Shown here: piece after piece, positions 33,913 through 45,284 of the stretch
How positions within the stretch are numbered: the first letter of the stretch is position 1
Layout of the letters: each line of letters opens with the position of its first letter
Source of the DNA: Acanthornis magna
Lineage: Eukaryota; Chordata; Aves; Passeriformes; Acanthizidae
Direction of reading: 5' to 3'
NCBI GenBank assembly: GCA_036785705.1
Contig: JAWUZG010000013.1
Location: 21,051,001-21,115,000 of the forward strand
Length of the DNA: 64,000 nt
Program-made: the position numbers and the translations under genes
The notes under the pieces: generated by a model
What the model was told of the DNA's origin: nothing
Seen by the model: the letters and a program-made list of their open reading frames with translations, nothing else
Database searches by the model: none

Positions 33913-35088
33913 GTCAGGGATCAAATCCGATCCTGTCCCGTTTTTCCAGAATAAAGCACTGTAGGCAATGGGATCCTGCCCCTCTGTGTGCCTGAACTGA
34001 TGAGTTGGATCCTGTGGTCCTACAGACCCCTCTAGGGAATGGTGTGATCCTATCCTATCCTGTCCCGTTTTTCCAGAATAAAGCACTGTAGGCAATGGGA
34101 TCCTGCCCCTCTGTGTGCCTGAACTGATGAGTTGGATCCTGTGGTCTACAGACCCCTCTTGGGAATGGTGTGATCCAATCCTATCCTGTCCTGTCCTGTT
34201 TTTCCAGAATAAAGCACTGTAGGTGATGGGATCCTGTCCCTCTGTCTGTCTGAATTGATGAGTTGAATCCTGTGGTCTACAGACCCCTCTTGGGAATGGT
34301 GCAATCCAATCGAATCCTGTCCTGTCCCGTTTTTCCAGAATAAAGCACTGTAGGCAATGGGATCCTGTCCTTCTGTGTGCCTGAACTGATGAGTTGGATC
34401 CTGTGGTCCTACAGACCCCTCTAGGGAATGGTGTGATCCTATCCTATCCTGTCCTGTTTTTCCAGAATAAAGCACTGTAGGCAATGGGATCCTGCCCCTC
34501 TGTGTGCCTGAACTGGTGAGTTGGATCCTGTGGTCCTACAGACCCCTCTTGGGAATGGTGCAATCCAATCGAATCCTGTCCTGTCCCGTTTTTCCAGAAT
34601 AAAGCACTGTAGGCAATGGGATCCTGTCCCTCTGTCTGCCTGAACTGATGAGTTGGATCCTGTGGTCCTACAGACCCCTCTAGGGAATGGTGTGATCCTA
34701 TCCTATCCTGTTCCATTTTTCTAGAATAAAGCACTGTAGGCAATAGGATCCTATCCCTCTGTGTGCCTGAATAGATGAGTTGAATCCTGTGGTCCTACAG
34801 ACCCCTCTAGGGAATGGTGTGATCCAATCCTATCCTATCCTGTCCCATTTTTCCAGAATAAAGCACTGTAGGTGATGGGATCCTGTCCCTCTGTCTGCCT
34901 GAACTGGTGAGTTGGATCCTGTGGTCCTACAGACCCCTCTAGGGAATGGTGTGATCCTATCCTATCCTGTCCCGTTTTTCCAGAATAAAGCACTGTAGGT
35001 GATGGGATCCTGTCCCTCTGTCTGTCTGAACTGATGAGTTGGATCCTGTGGTCCTACAGACCTCTCTAGGGAATGGTGTGATCCAAAG
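33913..35088. repeat. 127-132 bp tandem repeat, nine copies
   Basis: Each unit has (TCCTA/TCCTG)n pentamers, GTTTTTCCAGAATAAAGCAC, TGTAGGCAATGGGATCCTG, CCTCTGTGTGCCTGAACTGA, GAGTTGGATCCTGTGG and CTACAGACCCCTCTAGGG. Anchors lie at 33946, 34073, 34204, 34335, 34462, 34594, 34721, 34853 and 34980. Spacing varies mostly by about 4-5 bp, matching pentamer gain or loss. Minus-strand frames of 78-112 codons read the same IAYSALFWKNGTGQD theme repeatedly, from the repeat alone. Confidence 0.97.
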
Positions 35089-36575
35089 CCTTGCCTTGCC
35101 TGGAAGGACAAAACGTGCTGCTTAGGTGTGCTGAAAGCAACTCTGAGTGGAAGTTCATGGAATAGGAATAATGGGAATAAACACATGTCCTGTTCCAAAT
35201 TCAGCAGGAGCTTTGCTGGAATAAAGGCAGAACATTCTCAAGTTGATATTTCAGTGTGCCCAAGTCGTGCAGAACAACAGCAGCATTGCAAGGCTTATCT
35301 TGGTGGGGGAAACTTGAGGACAAGAAGTGAAGAAGGGTTAGTTCTGTCTTTTTAGAGCTTTGGGAAAATGTTCCCATTCGGCCATTCCTGAGCCCCCAGC
35401 AGGACACAGAGGCTCTGGAGGGACCTGGGCCCTGCCCACCAAAGCCTCTCCCAAAACTTCCAGGTGGGAAACCACAGAAAGCCACAGCAGCATTGCCACA
35501 GCAGCCAGGGAAAACAAGGGCCCTTCTGGGAAAAGGAGAGATACCAAATTTTGTTGCAACCAAGAATTAATGTTGTTGTTGCTATTATTATCATTATTAT
35601 TATGATTATTTTAATTAGCCCTGGCACAACCGTGTTCCACACTTCCTCAGCAACCAAACCAAAGGGCAGTGGATGTTTCTCTAATGGTCAGGTGAAGGCG
35701 CTTGTGAACTTCAGGAGAAATAATTGGGATTAAGCCAAAAAACATAGAAAAATGCTGCATTAATTATAGTTATAAAGCTATTAAGTGCAAGATTTTAAAA
35801 AGCCTGTTGCAGTCCTCAGTTTTTCCAGCCCCCATGAAATATGTGTCTAATGGGTGTATAAAATCACAACTCTTTGGTTCTTTGAGGGAAGTTTAAGGTT
35901 TTTGGGGTGTATTTTACAACCCTGCCAGAAGTATCCATGCATTCAGTCGTTTCCTCAATGTGAAATCCCTGCTTTCAATATTGGGGTCCTTTGCCAGTCC
36001 CTGAGGTATCAGTTCTGTTTCTTTATACACAAATCTCTGAAACTGGTTTTGGTTTTAGTTTCCTTTTAATCAGGAAGTTTTAAAACTATTTAAATGATCT
36101 AACTGAAAACCATGTAAATAAAAATGGGGAATTTGCTAATTGCAAACGCAGCGTGCTGGTGAGTCAGAGCTTATTTTGCATAGAATTACCATTTCTTTTC
36201 CTCTCGAGCTCAGAAACTGAACTGTGGAAGGAAATACCATATGATGCTGCATATGGCATTTTAATAACCCCTATTTCACATGGCTTCTGCTCGGCCAAAC
36301 CCATCCGTGTCAAATGGAGAATCGTGAAGATGTATTCAGATTTCTAATGCAAAGTCAAGTTTGCTTGGTAAGCTAGATCATGAGTTTGATTGATTTTATT
36401 GATTTTATTTTAAGAGGAGGGAGTCCTGTGCAAGTGGGGAACTATTCCTTGTGGTTATTCAAACCCACATCCAAACCTTTTCAGGTATTAAAGACCCTCA
36501 GAGCTCCAAGGAAATTCTCCAAAGAATCAAAGCATCAGAATTGATATCTGAGATACAGGATTTTTCCATCCCTGG
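35089..36575. other. Unique intronic sequence
   Basis: An (ATT)n-like microsatellite (TTGTTGTTGCTATTATTATC and on) lies at about 35570-35612. The stretch 36130-36350 is complex unique DNA with a TTGCATAG octamer-like site and a CATATGATGCTGCATATG inverted motif; it is a candidate regulatory element. No gene is supported. Confidence 0.45.
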
Positions 36576-36695
36576 AATGTCCAAGGCCAGGTTGGACATG
36601 GGGCTTGGAGCAGCCTGGGGCAGTGGAAGGTGTCCCTGCCCATGGCAGAATGAGCTTTAAGATCCCTCCCAACCCAACCCATTCTGGGATTTTTA
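36576..36695 (+). mobile_element. CR1 LINE 3' end
   Basis: The plus strand shows GTCCAAGGCCAGGTTGGACA, GGGCTTGGAGCAGCCTGGGG, GGTGTCCCTGCCCATGGCAG and CTTTAAGATCCCTCCCAACC, then CCATTCTGGGATTTTT. Only the last 120 bp or so remain. Confidence 0.9.
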
Positions 36696-37334
36696 CCCTT
36701 CCACAGGAACATTTATACTTTATTTGAGGACCTGATGTCTTGTCTCCCACCTGTGGTGTTTAGAAGGAAATATGAACTGGGTATAAATTATAAATACTGT
36801 GAATTTATCTGTAGGAAAGGGACTTTTCTCACAGACACTTCAGAGTTCGAGGGAACTTGCTGAAATATTTTTAGCCCTCGACATGATTTGGGAAGTTCTG
36901 CTTTCACTGTAGTGTCTAAAAAGAGTTTCCAAGATTTACTATGAGTTCAAGAAGATAAGGAACAATCATGACTCAGGAAAACTCAGGAGCCTTTTTTTTG
37001 TAAGTGTAATCTTAGTGTTAGGCTCTTTTCAAGAAATATATTTAAATTATGAAATCTGCCTTTCCTAAGGTGAAGAAGTTGGAATTGGCAATAAAGCCCT
37101 GACCTCTACCCTTCCCTGCCTTTATTAACTTTTGAAGCCTGCGGTGGTTTCCTCTGTTTGTTTGTCCATGGCAGAGAGATCGATCAGTTCCCTGTGCCAT
37201 TTCCTCCCTGACAAAGTGGAAAACTTGGGGTTTTTTCATGATGTGTAGATAAAATGAGTATTGAATATTCATCATTTTGATCATTCAAACCTCTTCTTCT
37301 AAAAATTCTCATTGCTATCTGGCACTGGTGGAGT

Positions 37335-37456
37335 TTCAACCCCTGGAGGGATTTAAAAGCCGTGAGGATGTGGCACTTGGGGACGTGGGGCAGTGGTGGC
37401 CTTGGCAGTGCTGGGGTTGAACTTGATGATCTTAGAGGGCATTTCCAGTCGAAGCA
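37335..37456 (+). mobile_element. Short CR1 3' fragment
   Basis: CCCTGGAGGGATTTAAAAGC is followed by GAGGATGTGGCACTTGGGGA, GGCCTTGGCAGTGCTGGGG and CTTGATGATCTTAGAGGG. It lies immediately upstream of a second, longer CR1 copy in the same orientation. Confidence 0.85.
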
Positions 37457-37491
37457 ATGCTGAGAAATGGAATTTTGGGATGTTCCACATT

Positions 37492-37856
37492 GACCTGGAG
37501 CAAAGGAGGCTCAGGGGAACCTTGTGGCTCTGCACAGCTCCTGCCAGGAGGGGACAGCCGGGGGGGTCGGGCTGTGCTCCAGGGAACAGGGACAGGAGGA
37601 GAGGGAACGGCCTCAGGCTGGGCCAGGGCAGGCTTAGGGTGGACACTGGGATAATTCCTTTATGGAAAGGTTTGTCCAGGCCTGGCACAGCTGCCCAGGG
37701 CAGTGCTCAGTCCCCATCCCTGCAAGGATTCCAAAGCCCTGTGGATGTGGCACTTGGGGACAAGGGGCAGTGGTGGCCTCGGCAGTGCTGGGGATGGTTG
37801 GACTCAACGACCTTGGAGGGCTTCCCCAGCCTCCATGATTCCATGATTCCATGAAC
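37492..37856 (+). mobile_element. CR1 LINE 3' end, long and well preserved
   Basis: It runs from GGAGCAAAGGAGGCTCAGGG through TGTGGCTCTGCACAGCTCC, GGGAACAGGGACAGGAGGAG, CCTTTATGGAAAGGTTTGTC and GATGTGGCACTTGGGGACAA. It ends CCATGATTCCATGATTCCAT, the intact 8-bp CR1 tail repeat. About 120 bp of its interior (from AAAAGGAGGCTCAGG-type sequence to GCTGGGCCAGGG) is identical to the copy at 54845. This implies a young subfamily or gene conversion. Confidence 0.93.
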
Positions 37857-39233
37857 TGAAACCTGTCTATTTTCCATCAGGAGTCAGCCTGGCTGAGCCC
37901 AGCATTCCCATTCACACCCAGTGCGATTCCCTTCCCCCAGGGATGGAAAGTGTCCCTGGCCACACGAGCCGTGGGCGCTCCTCAGTGCTGGCTGTCACCT
38001 CAGCCTGTGGCACTTCGGAACCGCAGCTCCCCAAGGACACTTTAAAGCATGAACAGCGTTTGAAGTGATGATTTTTCAGAGCGCTGTACCCAAGTTAACA
38101 TGAAACCAGAACATTTCCAGCTGATCCTGAGCATTTCTGGGAATTCTCTGAATTTGCAGCGGAGTCCCCAGAATCTGTGATTATCACATTAGTGATGCCA
38201 CTGTAAAATACATGTCTGAAACAGCCCTGAAGAAGACTTACAGATCATTTTAATGCTTTTTGGCTTAAATTTCCAAGGGCTTTGCTGGGTTTGCGTGGAG
38301 AATTCCAATAAATATGTATTGGCTGTATTAGCTGCATTAAGCACAGGGATGGGAAGGGATTGTAATCCTTTGGTTAACAAGAAGGGAAAAGTATTACAGG
38401 CTTAGCTCTCCATTGCCAGGAGCGTTAGGCTGCTTTCCACAACTGCTCCAGTCTTTCCCTGAAGTTGATGGACATGTTGAATGTAGGAAATCCCTATTTT
38501 TTTTCTTGTATTTCTGAGATATTTCAGCAGATCCATTCAAAAATTCTGCCCCGCTGCAGAATTTTCTATTTTCTATTTCTATTTTATTTTCTATTTTATG
38601 GATTTCCCTGAAGTTACTCACAATTAAAATACTATAACGAAGCCATTTCAATGTGGTCACAATGCAAATAATTTTAGTATATTTACCCTGTGTGGTCTGC
38701 AGAGCTGCTCTGCAGTGCAAATGAATATGGAATATTATTCCAAAAGGCCAATATGTTCACTTTCCTTGGAAAGTAACAGATTTCCTGAATCAAAGTTTTT
38801 GTCCTCATTTCAAACGGAATCCTTTCCTCTTTCCCGGCTTTCATTGGTGCCTCTCCTCTCTTGTGTGTATTATGCTGCTTTATTGCCACACAAAAATTGG
38901 CTTATTTTCAGCTAAACAATGCACTTTGTGTTGATTAAAAGGAATTAAAGATTATAGCAGTAGAAAGACAAATAAAAATCCTGAAAATGTCTCAGAAACA
39001 AGTGTTCAGGCATCACAATAGTGTGCTTTGACAGTTACTTATATAGAAAATTTGCTGTTTTCTAAGGAGTTTTTCATTTTGAGGAAGAAATGAGCCATAA
39101 AGTTCTACTTTCAAATCCATGTGTGCATTTTAGAAATGACACGGGAATGTTCTCCTTTTCCAGGGCTTGTTTTGACGTCTTTTCCAGGTTTTATTTTGAT
39201 GTTGAGTTAAAACATTGGTGCTCTGGATTGACT
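37857..39233. other. Unique intronic sequence, nothing recognised
   Basis: A (TTTTCTA)n-like simple stretch lies at about 38560-38600. No other repeat, RNA or coding signal is supported. Confidence 0.5.
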
Positions 39234-39432
39234 CACAGAATCCCAGAATGGTTTGGGTTGGAAGGGACCTTAAATTCCATTCCATCCCATCCTTCCATGG
39301 GCAGGGACACCTCCCACTGTCCCAGGATGCTCCAGCCTGGCCTGGGACACTTCCAGGGATCCAGGGACAGCCACAGCTCCTCTGGGCACCTGTGCCAGGG
39401 CCTCAAACCCTCACAGGGAAGAATTTTTTGGG
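39234..39432 (-). mobile_element. CR1 LINE 3' end
   Basis: The plus strand begins CACAGAATCCCAGAATGGTT, the antisense CR1 tail, then GGGTTGGAAGGGACCTTAAA, TCCATGGGCAGGGACACCTC and GGGCACCTGTGCCAGGGCCT. It ends CTCACAGGGAAGAATTTTTT. It is nearly full for the terminal 200 bp. Confidence 0.92.
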
Positions 39433-41054
39433 ATCAATTTTGTGTCTTTGAAATACTAATCCCCGCCTTTTGAGGCGATGTGTTGGAATTATTGAAGTGA
39501 TAAATGTTGCTTGGAATAATCTATTTAGCTGCTCAAATGCCAAGAGAGCTAAATTAAGCTGAAAATTAGTCATTTATCTCCAAAAAAGTGTTAGAACCAA
39601 GTGCCGTGGACTCTCTTTTAGGAGAAGGAGCTGAGCTTGACTTTAGCAGGTCAGCGTGTGGATCTCATTGTTATTCAGCTTTCGGAGCCAACAGGATATA
39701 AATATCCAGGAAGGAAAACAGAAGGTCAAGTGTAAACCTCTCACATCAAAGGAGGCCATTCAGCATCTTCCAGCCTTCGCTCTGCTGATCTCTGAGGAGA
39801 AAAACATCTTATTTTTTGCCTTTCGTAATGCAAATAAACCGACTAAACCCAGAATCTGTGAGTTTGCTGGGGCTAGGAATAGTAAAAGGTGGGAGTTGGG
39901 AAATGTGTGGATGGAGTGTCAGGGATGCAGGGCTGGCACAGCCTGGGGCAGGAGCAGGACTGACACAGAATCCTTGGGTCATATTTTCCTGGGAAGGGAT
40001 TTGGAGCTGTCCTCTGCTCCAGCTGTAAATGTGAGCGAGAACGTGCCGTGTTTAAATGTGTTTTTTTCCCCCGGCAGATAATATTTCCAAGGAAACTCAA
40101 AATGTTGTGACACTCGGCGAATTACAACCGCAGCGGAAAGAGTTTATTTTCTAAGTATAGTGCTGGTATTTAATTTATCATCCTCTCCTCTTCTTTGGGG
40201 CAAGAAAAGCTCCCCCTCCTCAAGTTTCTGAGCTGCTGAATGTGGCTGTGGAGTGTGTGGGCAGCAGTGGAAGTCATTTGTAGATTTGGAGGTTGTACAT
40301 AAGTTTTCCAAGCTGTTCTCCTGCCCTGCTCGAATCCCATGGGATCCTGAGGCTGGGCCCAGTTTGCCAGCAGCACCCAACTGGGATGGGATGGACCCTC
40401 AGGAGACATGGACAGCAGGAACCTGGAAAATCCCAGTGGGGATGTGATAAATCCTGCCAGGAATGTCACTGTGCACTGAAATTCCTTTAGGACCTGCCTT
40501 GGGAAAGCTGCCCTGTGCTGGACTGACCTTATGGTGATTTAGTTTTAGCTCTCTGCCCTATATTATGGCTTTAAACCTTTTTTTTTTTTTTTTTTTAACA
40601 GGAGCTCTTGCAGAAATGGTTTGGCATTTAAAATTTGGATGTGTGTGTGCAAAAATTCCTGATGGCTCTTCCTGCCTTTCCTGCCAATAGATAGATGCAT
40701 TTCAGACAATTTGCACCCTTTGACACAATTTTGTGTTTGTGCAGGTATAACCTCATGGGCTGGAGCTCTGAATGGCTGAAAGCAAGAGGTAACAAATCAA
40801 TATTTTGGAAGGAGGCCTAAAATAGATGGAGCTCTTTCCTGATTATCCAGAGGAAATGAACCTGAAGAAGGTTGTGCAGTTATCTCACAGTTTTATGAGG
40901 GATTTCCACAGCTGTGAAATCAGATCTCCCAAACACAACATTTGTGGCACAAATGTGTGGTTTTGATGAGCAGTGGATTATTGTGGATTATTAAAGTGGA
41001 TTATTATTATTATTATTATTATTATTACTACTACTGGAGAAAAGAAGGTTGTGT
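39433..41054. other. Unique intronic sequence, nothing recognised
   Basis: A T run lies at about 40580-40597 and a (TTA)n/(CTA)n microsatellite at about 41000-41035, directly beside the next CR1 copy. No gene signal was found. Confidence 0.5.
41000..41036. repeat. (ATT)n microsatellite
   Basis: About nine ATT triplets are followed by three ACT triplets, ending 18 bp before a CR1 copy. Confidence 0.93.
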
Positions 41055-41391
41055 GGAGACCTCCCAGCACCTTCCAGGGTCTGAAGGGAATACACGGAAG
41101 TCATGGAGAGGCTTTTCATCAGGAACTGTGGTAGAACAAGGAGAAATGGGTTCAAACTGAAAGAGGGGAAATTTAGGTGAGATATTGGGAAGGAATTCCT
41201 CCCTGTGAGGGTGGGCAGGCCCTGGCACAGGTGCCCAGAGCAGCTGTGGCTGCCCCTGGATCCCTGGCAGTGTCCAAGGCCAGGCTGGACATTGGGGCTT
41301 GGAGCAGCCTGGGACAGTGGGAGGTGTCCCTGCCATGGCAGGAGGATGGAATTAGATATTCCTGAACCCTCCAAACCACACCACTCTGACT
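41055..41391 (+). mobile_element. CR1 LINE 3' fragment
   Basis: The plus strand reads GGAGACCTCCCAGCACCTTC, GAACAAGGAGAAATGGGTTC, GGGGAAATTTAGGTGAGATA, then the GTGGGCAGGCCCTGGCACAG and GGAGCAGCCTGGGACAGTGG blocks. It ends near CCTGAACCCTCCAAACCACA. At about 335 bp it is one of the longest copies. The final tail has diverged. Confidence 0.92.
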
Positions 41392-42130
41392 CTATTTCCC
41401 TTAAGGTTTTCAAACCCCAAAGCTCACCAGAAAACCCGTTTCAGTATTGAAGGTTGCTGTTTATATTTAGGTGTCAAATCCTGATGGAATGATGTAGCAG
41501 AGCCATCAGGACTCAGTCAGTCCTGCCCTGATCCAATGCTCCACATTCTCCAAAGATGCTGCAGCTCCAGCACAGAGATTTTCCTGTCTCTGGAGTCAGT
41601 GGCACAGTTTTTGGAGAAGGCGGGGAAGTCATTGACCTAAATACATGTTTATCTGAGAACTGCTCCATCCAGGGGGGGTTTAATCTTTATCTTAGTTCTC
41701 TAAATCAGTGGCAGGTTTGGAGATCTCCAAGGTTACAGGACCCAATAAGTCTGCGTGGTTTTTCCTGCTTTATTCTGTGGTTGTTGCACAGTTTCAGTTC
41801 ATCACTGGTGTGATTGTTTATACATTTTAATGGGAATTGTCATGAAGGTATGGAGCAGATCTGATGTTGCACTGATATACTTTTCATCAGTTTTTCATTA
41901 ATATTTTGGTGACTTTCGGGCTGTTACAGTTCCAATTTCCTTAAGACTCAGCAGCACAATGTACAGGAACATTTTTCTTTACTCATGCCACGCCGTCAAT
42001 AATTTTTACACGCTGTGAACAGCGCCTTTCTGTTTTCTGCCATTCTCACGTTTGTCAGTGGCATCTCTAATGCACTAAAGTGGCTGCAAATTCACTCTCT
42101 GGGGTGCATTTTAGCTTTTTTCCACTCGAA
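41392..42130. other. Unique intronic sequence, nothing recognised
   Basis: This is plain AT-rich intron leading into the 360-bp tandem array. Confidence 0.5.
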
Positions 42131-43582
42131 CTCCCTTGCAGCTGCCTGCAGCCTCTCCGGCACTGCTGCTGTCACCTGCCTGTCCCCAGAGAGCCCCGGG
42201 GCTGCTGGTTGTGCTCTGGAGATCGGGGAGCTCAGTGGGGAGCAGAGCAGTGATGGGTGTGTTCCTTCTGTGCAGTCACAACACCCGAAATTTGGGAGAT
42301 TTGCCTGTCCCTTCCCTGAGCATGAAGAACCCTTTGTCCCACAGGCTGTGGCTGTAGGCTGTTGATAGTAAAGAATTTTTCAGGATGAAAATCAAATTAA
42401 AGAAAGCTTTCATCAAATTTTGTTCTCTGTGAATAATCTTCCAGCTATCAGGGATGACCAGGGGCTTATTTTGAAGGCAGAAGAACTTTTTTTTGTTCCT
42501 GCAGCCTCTCCCAGCACTGCTGCTGTCACCTGCCTGTCCCCAGAGAGCCCCGAGGCTGCTGGTTGTGCTCTGGAGCTCAGGGATTTCGCTGCAGAGGGGA
42601 GCAGAGCCCTGATGGGAGTGTTTGCCAAGGCCTCGTTCCTTCTGCAGTCACAAACCCCAAAATTTGGGAGATTTGCCTGTCCCTTCCCTGAGCATGAAGA
42701 ACCCTTTGTCCCACAGGCTGTGGCTGTAGGCTGTTGCTAGTAAAGAATTTTTCAGGATGAAAATCAAATTCAAGAAGGGCTTCATCAAATTTTACTCTCT
42801 GTGAACAATTTTCCAGCTATCGGGGATGACCAGGGGCTTATTTTGAAGGCAGAAGAACTTTTTTTTGTTCCTGCAGCCTCTCCCAGCACTGCTGCTGTCA
42901 CCTGCCTGTCCCCAGAGAGCCCCGAGGCTGCTGGTTGTGCTCTGGAGCTCAGGGATTTCGCTGCAGAGGGGAGCAGAGCAGTGATGGGTGTGTTCCTTCT
43001 GTGCAGTCACAACACCCGAAATTTGGGAGATTTGCCTGTCCCTTCCCTGAGCATGAAGAGCCCTTTGTCACATAGAGGTAGGCTGTTGCTAGTAAAGAAT
43101 TTTTCAGGATGAAAATCAAATTAAAGAACAGTTTCATCAAACTTAACTCTCTGTGAACAATTTTCCAGCTATCAGGGATGACCAGGGGCTTATTTTGAAG
43201 GCAGAAGAACTTTTTTTTGTTCCTGCAGCCTCTCCCAGCACTGCTGCTGTCACCTGCCTGTCCCCAGAGAGCCCCGAGGCTGCTGGTTGTGCTCTGGAGC
43301 TCAGGGATTTCACTGCAGAGGGGAGCAGAACACTGATGGGTGTGTTCCTTCTGTGCAGTCACAACACCCAAAATTTGGGAGATTTGCCTGTCCCTTCCCT
43401 GAGCATGAAGAACCCTTTGTCCCACAGGCTGTGGCTGTAGGCTGTTGCTAGTAAAGAATTTTTCAGGATGAAAATCAAATTCAAGAACGGCTTCATCAAA
43501 TTTTACTCTCTGTGAATAATTTTCCAGCTATCGGGGATGACCAGGGGCTTATTTTGGAGGCAGAAAAAACTTTTTTTTGTTG
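42131..43582. repeat. 352-373 bp tandem repeat, four copies
   Basis: CCTGCCTGTCCCCAGAGAGC anchors lie at 42175, 42528, 42901 and 43253. A final partial copy ends in a TTTTTTTTGTTGGAGAG junction near 43580. Each unit includes GGGGAGCAGAGC, AAATTTGGGAGATTTGCCTG, CCCTGAGCATGAAGA, AGTAAAGAATTTTTCAGGAT, CTATCAGGGATGACCAGGGG and CAGAAGAACTTTTTTTTGTT. The first copy is most divergent (CTCCGGCAC). Copy 2 carries an inserted GCCAAGGCCTCG segment, and copy 3 has a local deletion around ACATAGAGGT. Frames of 70-158 codons on both strands repeat with the units and show no domain. Confidence 0.95.
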
Positions 43583-44320
43583 GAGAGAGCTGAGGGGAAA
43601 GGAGCAGAGGACTGGGCAGGGTGGAAACTCTGCGTGTCACAAGGCGCTCTGTCACCCTGCAGAGGTGTGGAGGAGAGCTGTATTTTTGGGGACAGAAGCT
43701 CTGTCCTGCCGCTTCAAGGAGAAAAAGGAAACTCTCATTTTTGAGAGAAGTTTTCTGTGAACTTGCTGAAGAAACCCTGAGCTTGCTGTGCTCGCACATC
43801 GCAGGAGTCCCACCCCTGATTTTTGCAACTCTAATAACTCTAGCTGACAATACAGCTTGTGTTTTACCACTCAGCTTTGTTCTAATTAATTACTAATTGT
43901 TCTGTTCCTGCAGATCACAGCCTGAGGCTGTTGTCATTGACAGCTGGGATGCTCAGGTGGTGATTACTGGGTTTTCAGATAGGAAAAAAAACCAAGTTTA
44001 ATCATGTTCCAGTAATGAAATTTGTATTTTCATTCAGAAGGAAAAATTAGAAGAATTAGACATTAGACAGAAATTAGGGAAGAATTATCTGTGTGTTTCT
44101 TGATGCGTCAACCTTTTGCTGCCTGAAGTGTGCAACACTGGAACAATTTAATTATTGAAGGCAAATGAATTTTTCTGAGTTTATCTGTATATTTGGAATT
44201 ACAGTTGAGAATGGAAATATTTTTTCTGATTAACAGAGTTTAAGGTCCAGTCTTTGCTTAAGAGTGTCCAAGTGCTGGAGATGGGCAGGGACATCTTTAC
44301 ACACTTGGCTTTTCTGCATG
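43583..44320. other. Unique intronic sequence, nothing recognised
   Basis: No repeat family or coding motif is recognised between the 360-bp array and the next CR1 fragment. Confidence 0.5.
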
Positions 44321-44450
44321 GGATCATGGAATGGTTTGGGTTGGAAAGGACCTTAAATGCCATCCAGTGCCACCCCTGCCATGGCAGGGACACCTGCCAC
44401 TGTCCCAGGCTGCTCCAAGCCCTGTCCAGCCTGGCCTTGGACACTTTTCC
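44321..44450 (-). mobile_element. CR1 LINE 3' end
   Basis: The plus strand begins GGATCATGGAATGGTTTGGG, then TTGGAAAGGACCTTAAATGC, CCCTGCCATGGCAGGGACAC and CCCTGTCCAGCCTGGCCTTG. It is cut off after GGACACTTTTCC. Confidence 0.9.
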
Positions 44451-44671
44451 CTCAAAATATATCTAGAAAAGATGTTAAAATGCTGTAATTTGGTATTTAT
44501 TGATCAGGTAGGCCTTGCTTGAGAACAGTAGCACAATGTCATTGCTCTCCCAGCTTTTTTAATGACTAAAAAAATAGGTTTGGGCTATGATTTCTAAAAT
44601 AACACTCGGATAGATGGCACCTTACACATGCTGTGCAGGCCTCTGTGTGGCTCAGGATGGTTCCATCCCTT

Positions 44672-45284
44672 TGATCCTGGTTTTTGTGACAACGAGCGGA
44701 ATGGGGGAAATGCCACTCAGGGGTATATTCTGAAGGGAAATTCCCTTTTTTGTGACAATGAGCAGAATCGTGGAAATGCCACTCGGGGGTATATTCTGAA
44801 GGGAAATTCTCATTTTCGTGACCATGAGTGGAATTGTGGAAGTGCCACTCAGGTGTATGTTCCGAAGGGAAATTGCCTTTTTTGTGACAATGAGCAGAAT
44901 GGTGGAATTGCCACTCGGGGGTATATTCCAAAGGGAAATTCCCATTTTCGTGACCACGAGGGGAATGGTGGAATTGCCACTCAGGGGTATGTTCCGAAGG
45001 GAAATTCCCTTTTTTGTGACAATGAGCAGAATCGTGGAAATGCCACTCGGGGGTATATTCCAAAGGGAAATTCCCGTTTTCGTGATCACGAGCGGAATGG
45101 TGGAAATGCCACTCAGGGGTATATTCTGGAGGGAAATTCCCATTTACGTGACCACGAGCGGAATGGTGGAATTGCCACTCAGGGGTATGTTCCAAAGGGA
45201 AATTCCCTTTTTTGTGACAATGAGCAGATCGTGGAAATGCCACTCAGGGGTATATTCCAAAGGGAAATTCCCTTTTCCCCAGCC
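44672..45284. repeat. 66-bp minisatellite, nine copies, mostly alternating two variants
   Basis: GTGAC-type anchors lie exactly 66 bp apart at 44686, 44752, 44818, 44884, 44950, 45016, 45082, 45148 and 45214. Variant A has TTTTTTGTGACAATGAGCAG. Variant B has CATTTTCGTGACCACGAGCG. The order is mixed-A-B-A-B-A-B-B-A, a near 132-bp dimer. Because 66 is divisible by three, the frame is kept and both strands read 22-residue repeats over more than 200 codons. There is no Cys/His spacing of a zinc finger and no other motif, so I do not call it a gene. Confidence 0.96.

Noticed and set aside
33913..35088. CRISPR-like regular repeat array
   Set aside because: The whole unit is repeated with no unique spacers, and the context is a vertebrate intron.
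41055..41391. tRNA-like B-box (GGTTCAAAC)
   Set aside because: It lies within a CR1 fragment and there is no A-box or cloverleaf around it.
42131..43582. Tandem gene family or exon array
   Set aside because: Units share frames only by duplication; indels between copies break frames and no protein family is recognisable.
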